Assembly (NCBI RefSeq): GCF_029267515.1
Contig: NZ_JAJUIS010000006.1
Span: forward strand, 107,867 to 171,866
Length of the DNA: 64,000 nucleotides
Direction of reading: 5' to 3'
Source: Seleniivibrio woodruffii
Lineage (GTDB): Bacteria; Chrysiogenota; Deferribacteres; Deferribacterales; Geovibrionaceae
Shown here: positions 41,520 to 49,000 of the stretch, in pieces
Position numbering within the stretch: the stretch's first letter is position 1
Layout of the letters: every line of letters starts with the position of its first letter
The notes under the pieces: generated by a model
Databases searched by the model: none
What the model was told of the DNA's origin: nothing
Seen by the model: only the letters and a program-made list of their open reading frames with translations
Made by a program: the position numbers and the translations under genes

Positions 41520-42761
41520 TTATACGTATTGTTTGCGGAACTTTCTGATAACTATGCTGGAAACCACGTTGAGAACCAGTGTGATAAGCAGCAGCACAAA
41601 ACCCAGACCGAAAGCCGAAAGCGTTTCAAGGCTATCGAACGACTGGTCGCCTGTAAGTGCATCGACAATCCTTACCGTTACGGTTGTCATACCGTCCAGA
41701 GGGTTCCACGAGAGTTTGGGCTGAAGACCTGCCGCCATAACGACGATCATGGTTTCGCCTATTGCGCGGGACAGTGCGAGCAACACGGCAGACACTATAC
41801 CGGGCATTGCCGCGGGAAGAAGCACATGCTTCATTGTTTCAGAACGGGTCATGCCGAGAGCCAGTGAGCCTTCGCGCATGTTCTGAGGAATTGCGTTTAT
41901 AACGTCGTCAGAGAGCGATGATACAAACGGGATAATCATGATGCCCATAACGATGCCGGGGCTGAGTGCGTTTGTATAATCAGCCTGAAAACCGATGCTC
42001 TCCGCGAGTTTGACCACCAGAGGGCTTACCGTTATCGCCGCGAAGAAGCCGTATACAACTGTTGGGATACCGGCAAGTATTTCAAGGATTGGCTTTACCC
42101 ATCCGCGGATTCTGTTTGATGCGTATTCACTCATGAAAATGGCGGAGAAGAGTCCGACGGGCACAGCCACAAGAAGGGCTATAAGGGTTATCATAAATGT
42201 GCCTGCAAATATCGGCACAGAACCGAATTTTGCCTGTGCTGCGTTTGACGCGTCTCTTCCTGCGCCTTCAAGGAAGGCTGTGTCGGGATCCCATTCCGTA
42301 CCTGTTATGAAGCTGAAAAAGTTGACATGCGAAAAGAACTTCATGGATTCAAACAGGATTGAGAACACAATTCCCACTGTTGTTAATATTGAAACAAGGG
42401 AAGCTGTTATGAGCATCACCTTGATTGTCTTCTCAATGAAATTCCTTGCTTTGAGACCTTTGGTTATCTTTTTCTGGGCATACCAGAGACCAAACGCCGC
42501 AATGAGCAGGATTGTTGTAATGTGCATTGTGAAAGGGACTTGAAATATTTTGGATGAACCGAGTATTGTGAAGATGAAGGAAACGGCAAGAGAGGGCACA
42601 GCCATCCATATTACACTGTACCAGCCGTAGTGTCCGGGTCTGGAGTGAAATCTTTCTCCGGATTCAAGCTCGCCGGTTCTTGCTTTTTTACGTCCTATGT
42701 AGAATGCGGCATAGCAGAGGGGCAGAACACCGATGAGAAAGTATAAAAGAACTTTGAGCAT
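41520..42761 (-). CDS. pstC: Phosphate ABC transporter permease PstC
   Basis: 413 residues from the ATG at 42761, preceded by GGAG at six bases; a TTG four codons upstream is not needed. Like PstA it has an extended N-terminus (helices at about 5-25, 50-70, 75-95) before the ABC permease domain. The EAA-type loop is EGSLALGMTRSETMKHVLLPAAMPGI and PIVEILAG-type PILEILAGIPTVVYGF marks PstC. Separated from pstS by a strong hairpin, so it is probably expressed below PstS. Confidence 0.94.
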   Translation of the reverse strand: MLKVLLYFLIGVLPLCYAAFYIGRKKARTGELESGERFHSRPGHYGWYSVIWMAVPSLAVSFIFTILGSSKIFQVPFTMHITTILLIAAFGLWYAQKKITKGLKARNFIEKTIKVMLITASLVSILTTVGIVFSILFESMKFFSHVNFFSFITGTEWDPDTAFLEGAGRDASNAAQAKFGSVPIFAGTFMITLIALLVAVPVGLFSAIFMSEYASNRIRGWVKPILEILAGIPTVVYGFFAAITVSPLVVKLAESIGFQADYTNALSPGIVMGIMIIPFVSSLSDDVINAIPQNMREGSLALGMTRSETMKHVLLPAAMPGIVSAVLLALSRAIGETMIVVMAAGLQPKLSWNPLDGMTTVTVRIVDALTGDQSFDSLETLSAFGLGFVLLLITLVLNVVSSIVIRKFRKQYV

Positions 42762-42788
42762 CTGAAACTCCAAACAGTTTTTAAAAGG

Positions 42789-42814
42789 GGTCTGCCGTCC
42801 ATTGACGGCAGACC
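42789..42814 (-). terminator. Hairpin between pstS and pstC
   Basis: GGTCTGCCGTC / GACGGCAGACC perfect 11-bp stem with a four-base loop, followed on the minus strand by CCTTTTAAAAA. A leaky terminator or 3' stabiliser that would allow more PstS than PstC, as known for binding-protein genes. Confidence 0.8.
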
Positions 42815-42836
42815 GTGTATTTACAAAGAACCGTGA

Positions 42837-43850
42837 TTATTTGAGGTCGTCGAGTTTAAGGGGAACTCTTTTTGCCCATTTTGCTCTCTGAGAGTCTCTT
42901 TGAGCCTTGGGAAGCGGGATAAGACCGATTCTTTTCAGAAGACCTTTGTCGCCGATCATTTTCTCGCTGAGGAAGAGGTCAACGTATTCTGTGATTCCGG
43001 GTACTTTGCCGATGTGTTCCTGTTTTACATAGAAGTAAAGTGAACGGGAGATCGGGTATTTGCCGGAAGATATGTTAGCAGGTGTGGGTGCATAACCGTC
43101 GACAGTTGCGCCTTGTAGTTTGTCAGTGTTCTCTTCAAGGAAAGAGTAACCGAAGATACCCATTGCTTCGGGATCTTTTGCAAGTTTCTGTACGATAAGG
43201 TTGTCGTTTTCACCGGCGGGGATGTATGCTCCGTCCTGACGAATTTTTGTGTAGGCTTTTTTGCCGTACTCAGCCATTTTATCAGAAGTTTCACCCATTA
43301 CCATTTCCTCAAATGCGTCTCTTGTACCGGAAGAGGTGGGGGGACCGTAGATTACGATCTTTTTGTTGGGCAGAGAAGCGTTAACGTCTCTCCATGTTTT
43401 GTAGGGGTTTGCAACAAGTTTGCCGTCAACGGGAACTTCTGCTGCAACAGCAAGAAAGAGGTCTTTCTTTGATACTGACATAGCGGGGTTCTTTTTGTTG
43501 AAAGCAATTGCGATACCGTCGAAACCTATCGTAACTTCAGAGATAAGTTTGTTGCCGACTTCCATGTTCTTGTTGAACTCGCTGTCTTTCATTCTTCTGG
43601 AAGAGTTTGTAATGTCGGGTGTGTTGAGGTCTGTGCCTGCGGAGAAAAGTTTGTGACCGCCGCCTGAACCTGTAGACTCGATGATGGGAGTCTGAAATTT
43701 GCTGGTTGCGCCGAACTCTTCAGCAACATAAGAAGAGAAGGGGTAAACCGTACTTGAACCAACGATTCTGATTTGCTCTCTGGCGTGAGCAGTAACGGTG
43801 AGACCTGCGAGTGCTATAAGAGAGAGCACAAGCGTGAACAGTTTTTTCAT
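42837..43850 (-). CDS. pstS: Phosphate-binding periplasmic protein
   Basis: 337 residues with a signal peptide cut after AHA (MKKLFTLVLSLIALAGLTVTAHA). The phosphate-binding motifs are IRIVGSSTVYPFSSYVAEEF, ESTGSGGGHKLFSAG and the PTSSGTRDAFEE loop, as in the PstS/SphX type. It first captures phosphate and gives it to PstCAB. AGGAGG precedes the ATG. A triple Pho-box-like repeat lies 60-86 bases upstream. Confidence 0.95.
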   Translation of the reverse strand: MKKLFTLVLSLIALAGLTVTAHAREQIRIVGSSTVYPFSSYVAEEFGATSKFQTPIIESTGSGGGHKLFSAGTDLNTPDITNSSRRMKDSEFNKNMEVGNKLISEVTIGFDGIAIAFNKKNPAMSVSKKDLFLAVAAEVPVDGKLVANPYKTWRDVNASLPNKKIVIYGPPTSSGTRDAFEEMVMGETSDKMAEYGKKAYTKIRQDGAYIPAGENDNLIVQKLAKDPEAMGIFGYSFLEENTDKLQGATVDGYAPTPANISSGKYPISRSLYFYVKQEHIGKVPGITEYVDLFLSEKMIGDKGLLKRIGLIPLPKAQRDSQRAKWAKRVPLKLDDLK

Positions 43851-43909
43851 TTTATCCTCCTGTTATTTTGGATAATCACATTCTGCTGGGGTTAGATTTA
43901 CTATGAAGA

Positions 43910-43936
43910 TGTAAAATATTTGTTAAGCAGATGTCA
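43910..43936 (-). promoter_or_regulatory. Pho-box-like triple repeat before pstS
   Basis: On the coding (minus) strand CTGACA, TTAACA and TTTACA occur at an exact 11-base period (plus-strand TGTAA 43910, TGTTA 43921, TGTCA 43932). This matches the direct-repeat geometry of PhoB/PhoP sites, and the hexamers fit the Bacillus TTHACA form. Confidence 0.65.
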
Positions 43937-44085
43937 GAGTATAATCAAAAGTGAGTCTGAGGATAAAAACAGGCAAAAAAAGACGTTAAAAACGCATGTT
44001 AAAGTGGTTTGTGACCTGTGTGGCATGTTCTCTTAAACACCTTTGGGAGAGTGAATTTTTCTTTTTAATCAATGTAAGAAAATTG

Positions 44086-44114
44086 TTGACTTACCTTTAA
44101 GCGTTTGGTATAAA
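44086..44114 (+). promoter_or_regulatory. Promoter of tRNA-Pro
   Basis: TTGACT (44086-44091), 17-base spacer, TATAAA (44109-44114), 28 bases before the tRNA. Confidence 0.85.
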
Positions 44115-44141
44115 CTGAACTCCCGATAAAACGGGTACTTA

Positions 44142-44215
44142 CGGGATGTAGCGCAGACTGGTAGCGTACACCCTTGGGGTGGGTGTGGTCGCAGGTTCAA
44201 ATCCTGTCATCCCGA
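44142..44215 (+). tRNA. tRNA-Pro(GGG)
   Basis: Folded by eye: acceptor CGGGATG/CATCCCG, D stem GCGC/GCGT, anticodon stem CACCC/GGGTG with loop TTGGGGT giving GGG, T stem GCAGG/CCTGT with loop TTCAAAT. Discriminator A, no encoded CCA. Confidence 0.95.
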
Positions 44216-44222
44216 TATTAAT

Positions 44223-44256
44223 AAAGGCATCGTCCAAAGTGGCGATGCCTTTTTTA
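44223..44256 (+). terminator. Intrinsic terminator after tRNA-Pro
   Basis: AAAGGCATCG / CGATGCCTTT stem with a ten-base loop that can pair further, then T-rich tail. Confidence 0.88.
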
Positions 44257-44376
44257 ATTTATTTAATGGCAGGATTGCCAGAACTTGTTTCGGGCTCAAT
44301 CATAGTAAATTTGCCTGTATATTTCTGATATTTTTCTCTTAATATCTTAATAATCAAGAAAATTTCCTTTTTTACA

Positions 44377-44417
44377 TTGACTTTTAGTTTAGTAACTTAT
44401 ATGTTGCATATACAACA
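44377..44417 (+). promoter_or_regulatory. Promoter and operator of the MarR-fabF operon
   Basis: TTGACT (44377-44382), 17-base spacer, TATGTT (44400-44405). The near-palindrome TGTTG-CATATA-CAACA (44402-44417) overlaps the -10 box and ends two bases before the GGAG ribosome site, a position suited to autorepression. Confidence 0.65.
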
Positions 44418-44427
44418 CGGAGACGAA

Positions 44428-44853
44428 ATGGACCAGATAGCTATAGATATTGCGAAGCAATGTCTCGCCGGACAAATTAAAATAATAAGCAGAGTAGTCG
44501 TGGGGATATACGACCGTGAGCTGAAAAGCAGCGGACTTAAAATAACCCAGGCATCTATACTTGTGCATCTGCTGGCATATGGAAGCCGCAGCGGGAGCGC
44601 TCTGGGCAGGTCTTTGCAGATGGATAAGTCAACCGTCAGCAGAAACATCGACCGCATGGAGAGAAACGGCTGGGTGAAAAAAACAGATGCAGAAAATGTT
44701 GAAATAACTGAAACCGGAAGAGAACTTATCCTTAGCGCGCGCCCTCAATGGGAAAAGGCTCAGAAAACTGTATGCAATATATTCGGCAGCGACGGCGTGG
44801 AAGCTGTGAAGATGCTTACAGATAAAGTAAAGAACAGAAATAAGAGGAAATGA
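44428..44853 (+). CDS. MarR-family regulator upstream of fabF
   Basis: 141 residues from the ATG at 44428 (MDQIAIDIAK), which has GGAG five bases upstream; 17 codons further upstream overlap the operator. Winged-helix region GSALGRSLQMDKSTVSRNIDRMERNGWV with wing DAENVEITETGRELI. Followed after one base by fabF, so it probably controls that gene and itself. MarR-type control of fatty acid genes (FabT) is known in streptococci; here it is only inferred. Confidence 0.88.
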   Translation: MDQIAIDIAKQCLAGQIKIISRVVVGIYDRELKSSGLKITQASILVHLLAYGSRSGSALGRSLQMDKSTVSRNIDRMERNGWVKKTDAENVEITETGRELILSARPQWEKAQKTVCNIFGSDGVEAVKMLTDKVKNRNKRK

Positions 44854-44854
44854 C

Positions 44855-46126
44855 ATGGCAAAACAGAAAACTTTAACATTGAAAAGAGTGGTTGTTACAG
44901 GTCTTGGAGCCATCACTCCGCTGGGCAATAACGTTGCTGATACATGGAGAAATCTGATTGACGGGGTCAGCGGTGCCGGACCTATAACAAAGTTCGATGC
45001 GTCGGGATTCAAAACACGCTTTGCATGTGAAGTCAAAGGGTTTGAGCCGCTGAAATATTTTGACGCGAAGGAGGCCCGCAGACTTGATCTGTTTGCTCAA
45101 TACAGCATCGCTGCATCTGATGAGGCTTTCAGAGACGCAGGTCTTGACACGGCGGAGTTTGACAGAAACCGTGCAGGTGTTATCTGGTCGTCTGCAGTGG
45201 GCGGTATGCCTACTATGGACGAACAACTGCTCGATTATGCCGAGCACAGGGACAAACCTCGTTTTTCGCCTTTTCTCGTTCCTAAAATAATCACGGACAT
45301 TGCTGCCGGACATATATCCATCCGCTTCGGACTTCATGGTATAAATTTCTGTCCGGTATCGGCGTGCGCATCTTCCACTAACGCTATTGCGGATGCGTTC
45401 AACTATATCAGGCTGGGCATGGCTGATATAATTGTTGCAGGCGGCGCAGAGGGCGCTATATGTGAATCATCCGTGGGCGGTTTCAGCGCAATGAAGGCTC
45501 TTTCCGAAAGGAACGATGAACCTGAAAAGGCTTCACGTCCTTTTGACAGGGACAGAGACGGTTTTGTAATGGGCGAAGGCGCGGCAGGACTCATTCTCGA
45601 AGAATACGAACACGCCAAAGCAAGGGGCGCAAAAATATATGCAGAGATGATAGGCGCAGGTTTCGGTGCGGACGCATATCACCTGACAGCCACACATCCC
45701 GAAGGTTTAGGCGCATACCTCGCGATGAAAACCGCGCTGGATGATGCCGGAATTACCGCCGAACAGGTCGATTATATTAATATGCACGCAACATCAACCC
45801 CTGTCGGTGACGACAGTGAGATAAAGTCTATTGTCCGTCTTTTCGGAGAAGATCCGAAGCACCTTTCCGTCAGTGCCACCAAATCAATGACAGGACACCT
45901 TCTTGGTGCTGCAGGCGCAATTGAATCGCTTATATGCGTTATGGCTGTTAAAGAGGATATGATTCCGCCTACCATAAACACAGAGAACGTCGGAGACGAG
46001 ATTCATAAAGGAATTGATCTTACACTTGGCAGGGCGAAAAAGAAGACTGTGAACGTAGCGATGAGCAATACTTTCGGTTTCGGCGGACATTGCGCCATTG
46101 CGGCGTTTGAAAAATATAAGGGCTGA
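44855..46126 (+). CDS. fabF: Beta-ketoacyl-ACP synthase II
   Basis: 423-residue condensing enzyme for fatty acid elongation. Catalytic triad: Cys171 in PVSACASSTNAI, His311 in NMHATSTPVGD, His348 in KSMTGHLLGAAG. The N-terminus RVVVTGLGAITPLG is typical of FabF. It is outside any fab cluster in the window (no acpP, fabD or fabG nearby) and sits behind a MarR gene, so it may be a second, conditionally expressed KASII that changes lipid composition, or a synthase for a special acyl chain. Confidence 0.93.
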   Translation: MAKQKTLTLKRVVVTGLGAITPLGNNVADTWRNLIDGVSGAGPITKFDASGFKTRFACEVKGFEPLKYFDAKEARRLDLFAQYSIAASDEAFRDAGLDTAEFDRNRAGVIWSSAVGGMPTMDEQLLDYAEHRDKPRFSPFLVPKIITDIAAGHISIRFGLHGINFCPVSACASSTNAIADAFNYIRLGMADIIVAGGAEGAICESSVGGFSAMKALSERNDEPEKASRPFDRDRDGFVMGEGAAGLILEEYEHAKARGAKIYAEMIGAGFGADAYHLTATHPEGLGAYLAMKTALDDAGITAEQVDYINMHATSTPVGDDSEIKSIVRLFGEDPKHLSVSATKSMTGHLLGAAGAIESLICVMAVKEDMIPPTINTENVGDEIHKGIDLTLGRAKKKTVNVAMSNTFGFGGHCAIAAFEKYKG

Positions 46127-46133
46127 ACAGACG

Positions 46134-46167
46134 AAACAGCCGCAGTATTATAACACTGCGGCTGTTT
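46134..46167. terminator. Bidirectional terminator between fabF and the DUF1566 gene
   Basis: AAACAGCCGCAGT / ACTGCGGCTGTTT perfect 13-bp stem with eight-base loop. T-runs are short on both sides. Confidence 0.8.
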
Positions 46168-46204
46168 CTCCTACAGGTCTATGGATCGATGTGGAGGTGT
46201 CGTT

Positions 46205-47425
46205 TTATTCTCCGCCCCTGACGCATTTTAAATAATTTGCTCCTGTCTTGGTTGCTGTCATACCCTTTCCTGTTGTGAAATCCACTCCCCATGCGGATGT
46301 TTTGGTTATCTGATACGTTGTTGAAGACCAGAAAAAGCTGTTGGCTGGATACTGGAACACAGAGCTTAACGCAGGTGCATAGTTTGTTCTGTACGCTATG
46401 GAGTTCAGTTCTTTTATATTCGGTAGTCTCCAGTCGGAATACCCGCCGTATGTGAGGCTGTTGCAATATGCCAGAGCCTCTGTCCACGTTTTTGAAACCA
46501 GTGACTGATCTGCCCATTCCAGACCGGTTCTTTCATCATAAACTATGCCGTTGGAGGAGTCGCGGGTATAGGTTCCCAGTGTGGGGGTGCTGCCGCTGAC
46601 GCATCTGTAATAATTGGAATTATCCTGAATGTCGGTGTTCTGAACAGCAGTAGCGAAGTTGAGTACCCAGAAATATATGCTTCCTGTTCCGTATGATTCT
46701 CTGGATGTCCAGTATGAACCCGAAGCGTAATTTGTGAAGTAGTCATAAAGATAGGGAGCCGAAGATTTGCCGTAATTCACAGTCATTTCAAGTTCGCTGA
46801 TATCCGGAAGCCTCCATGTGCTGCTTGCCAGTGTCGAGTTTTCACAAAGATTGTTCGCAGTTGAATAGGGTTGTGTTGTCGGCGAGGCTTCATTGTGCCA
46901 GAGCAGTCCGTTGACATTATCGGTAACTGTATTATCCGATGTATTCGTGGTGAAGTCTGCATCCGCACCTGTCTGTGTTTCGCCGTCCTGAGCTGTGTCA
47001 GAACATGTGACCGAAGTGCCTGCCGAGTTCCAGCATCCTGTTTGTCCTGTTTTAAGAAGAAGCAGTTCCGCTGCCGCTATTTCAAAGGTGTCCAGTGACG
47101 TTGTGTCGTAACCGTCTGAGACGGATATCTTTATATTTCTGTAAAATCCTTTTGTCGGTGTGCCTGCCAGCGTGCCTGTGGCAGTATCAAAAGTTGCCCA
47201 GTCTGGCTGATTCTCAATACTGAAGACAAGCTCGTCCCCGTCCGCGTCGGAAGCCGCAGGAGTGAAGCTATATGACTGACCCGCTTTAAGAAATTGTATC
47301 GGTGCGCCTGATATTTCGGGCGCATTGTTTGAAACTTTGTCCGAATCTTTTGAACCGGAGCCGCCTCCGCAGCCTGCTGCGAGCAAAACCACAAACAATG
47401 ATAATATAAAATGTTTCATGAACAA
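46205..47425 (-). CDS. DUF1566 lipoprotein with Ig-like domain
   Basis: 406-residue lipoprotein (lipobox LLAAGCGGG). Residues 35-115 form a putative Ig/cadherin-like domain (NNAPEISGAPIQFLKAGQSYSFTPAASDADGDEL, WATFDTATGTLAGTP). Two DUF1566 (Lcl C-terminal-like) modules follow: VTDNVNGLLWHNE...WRLPDISELEMTVNYG...YWTSRE and YDERTGLEWADQ...WRLPNIKELNSIAY...FFWSST. The paired WRLP-ELxxxxxxY and (Y/F)WSS signatures define the fold. Probably surface-exposed adhesion or ligand binding. It is a single gene. Confidence 0.88.
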   Translation of the reverse strand: MFMKHFILSLFVVLLAAGCGGGSGSKDSDKVSNNAPEISGAPIQFLKAGQSYSFTPAASDADGDELVFSIENQPDWATFDTATGTLAGTPTKGFYRNIKISVSDGYDTTSLDTFEIAAAELLLLKTGQTGCWNSAGTSVTCSDTAQDGETQTGADADFTTNTSDNTVTDNVNGLLWHNEASPTTQPYSTANNLCENSTLASSTWRLPDISELEMTVNYGKSSAPYLYDYFTNYASGSYWTSRESYGTGSIYFWVLNFATAVQNTDIQDNSNYYRCVSGSTPTLGTYTRDSSNGIVYDERTGLEWADQSLVSKTWTEALAYCNSLTYGGYSDWRLPNIKELNSIAYRTNYAPALSSVFQYPANSFFWSSTTYQITKTSAWGVDFTTGKGMTATKTGANYLKCVRGGE

Positions 47426-47591
47426 AACCCTCCGCTTGATGCCGAATGATACTTTATAAACAGTGTGGAATGTGTTGAGATTATTGTGTTAAAGATGAGT
47501 GCTAATTGTGTTGATGGGCGTGCCTCCATTTTTGTATTGTGGATAATCATAAACCGTATATTATTTTATTATTAAACTTTTATGGTGGCTT

Positions 47592-48584
47592 ATGTTATAC
47601 GGACTGCTGGAAAAGCGCGTAAGTATACTGAATAAACTCGGCGGCATATCAAGAGCAGCAACCCACAAAGCTGAATGGGGAGCTATCCTTACAGATGAGG
47701 CACGAAATTCTATAATGTCGGAGGGACTTTACATCCAGATTAAAGAGGCGGAAGCCGCTCTTATACATAAAGAACCGCCGCGCTCACCCAATGCTTTGAA
47801 AATCCTTTCTTACCATAAAGCCTCTATTGTTTATTATGACAGGGCATATGCAGACAAGGTTAAGGGGACGTTTTCATTCGCTTTCGAGGATTTCAGAAAG
47901 CTGAACGGTCTTCTGCTGGCTGATGACAAGCTGTATCCGGGGATGCGCAGAGCGAATTTCATTTTTTCTGACGGAACAAACACTCCTGACTTCGTGGACA
48001 TTCCATTGTTTCTGGATATGTATGCTGACTACGTGCGTGAAAAGGTCGAAAACTACCGTAATGGGTTACTTAATATAAAGGATTTTTTGACGTTCATTGC
48101 CAACCAGATATGTTATTTTGAGTCGGTCTGCCCTATGGAAGAGGGGAACAGCCGTGTGGGGCGCATACTGACCAATTATATTTTGATTGCGTGCGGTCTT
48201 CCTGCGGTTTCAATCAAAGGTGAGGAGGACGATATCATGGCGTTTTCCGCCGCAGTTAAGGAGTTTAGAGAACAGATGGGGTTCACTTTGTCTATACCTC
48301 AGTCTTATCACAATATTCCCGCAAAGCTGCATGATATAAAAACGGAAAAGATGTCCGGCATGTTTGCCGAGCTGCTTTCAGACAGTCTGGATATGTATAT
48401 CAGCGCCATTCTGGTTAAAGATAACGGATACGTTCTGAGACCTCTGTCCGACATAAAGACAGGGCTTTCGATACTGAATCTGAAAAAACTTGCGGAGCGC
48501 GGCAATTTTATAGCTGTGAAAAAGGGCAGGGAATGGTATACCCACGAAGATTTTGACCTGAGAACAGACAAACTCAGGATATAG
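47592..48584 (+). CDS. Fic-domain protein with Cys in place of the catalytic His
   Basis: 330 residues. The N-terminus keeps an inhibitory-helix motif (S/T)xxxE(G/N) as S40-IMS-E44-G45. The Fic core motif reads C180-PMEEGNSRVGR, where the canonical form is HPFxEGNGRxxR: the catalytic His is Cys, and Phe and the third Gly are also changed, while the EGN, Arg and second Arg are kept. The C-terminus (NLKKLAERGNFIAVKKGREWYTHEDF) resembles a small winged helix. It probably binds a nucleotide but cannot be a standard AMP-transferase. A DUF1330 gene follows after 10 bases. Confidence 0.82.
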   Translation: MLYGLLEKRVSILNKLGGISRAATHKAEWGAILTDEARNSIMSEGLYIQIKEAEAALIHKEPPRSPNALKILSYHKASIVYYDRAYADKVKGTFSFAFEDFRKLNGLLLADDKLYPGMRRANFIFSDGTNTPDFVDIPLFLDMYADYVREKVENYRNGLLNIKDFLTFIANQICYFESVCPMEEGNSRVGRILTNYILIACGLPAVSIKGEEDDIMAFSAAVKEFREQMGFTLSIPQSYHNIPAKLHDIKTEKMSGMFAELLSDSLDMYISAILVKDNGYVLRPLSDIKTGLSILNLKKLAERGNFIAVKKGREWYTHEDFDLRTDKLRI

Positions 48585-48594
48585 GAGTATTTAT

Positions 48595-48882
48595 ATGCCT
48601 TATTACATCATTTTTATTAAAGAAAGAGTGAAAGATGAAACAGAGATTGAGCAGTATAAAAAACTTGTTCCTGCCGCTGCTGCCGGAAGAAACATGAAAA
48701 AACTGGCTGCCTACGGTGAGATAGAGACGCTGGAAGGTGCAGAGGCGCTTGGTACTGTTCTTCTTGAGTTTCCAACAAGACAGGAAGCGCTCGCTTGGTA
48801 TAACAGCGACGAATACAGAAAAGCCCGTGCGCATAGATTTCTTGGCGCGGATTACAGGGTTATTATGTTTGAAGGGGCGTAA
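48595..48882 (+). CDS. DUF1330 protein
   Basis: 95-residue dimeric alpha/beta-barrel-type protein (YYIIFIKERVKDETEIEQYKKL, EFPTRQEALAWYNSDEYRKARAHR), recognisable as DUF1330. Family function is unknown, with suggestions of small-molecule binding. Ten bases separate it from the Fic-like gene on the same strand, so they are likely co-transcribed; a functional link is not established. Confidence 0.88.
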   Translation: MPYYIIFIKERVKDETEIEQYKKLVPAAAAGRNMKKLAAYGEIETLEGAEALGTVLLEFPTRQEALAWYNSDEYRKARAHRFLGADYRVIMFEGA

Positions 48883-49000
48883 GAGCACCTCATTTTATAA
48901 TTGATTAAATTTGTATCTTTACCTGTTGTTTTTATAATTTTAATGTACAATAATTAAACCGATACTTATACTTATTATTGCGGAAAGCCCGGAGAAAATA

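Noticed and set aside
44402..44417. Identity of the fabF-side dyad with the GTGTATATACAC operator
   Set aside because: The arms differ (TGTTG/CAACA against GTGTA/TACAC); only the central ATATA is shared, so I treat them as different sites.
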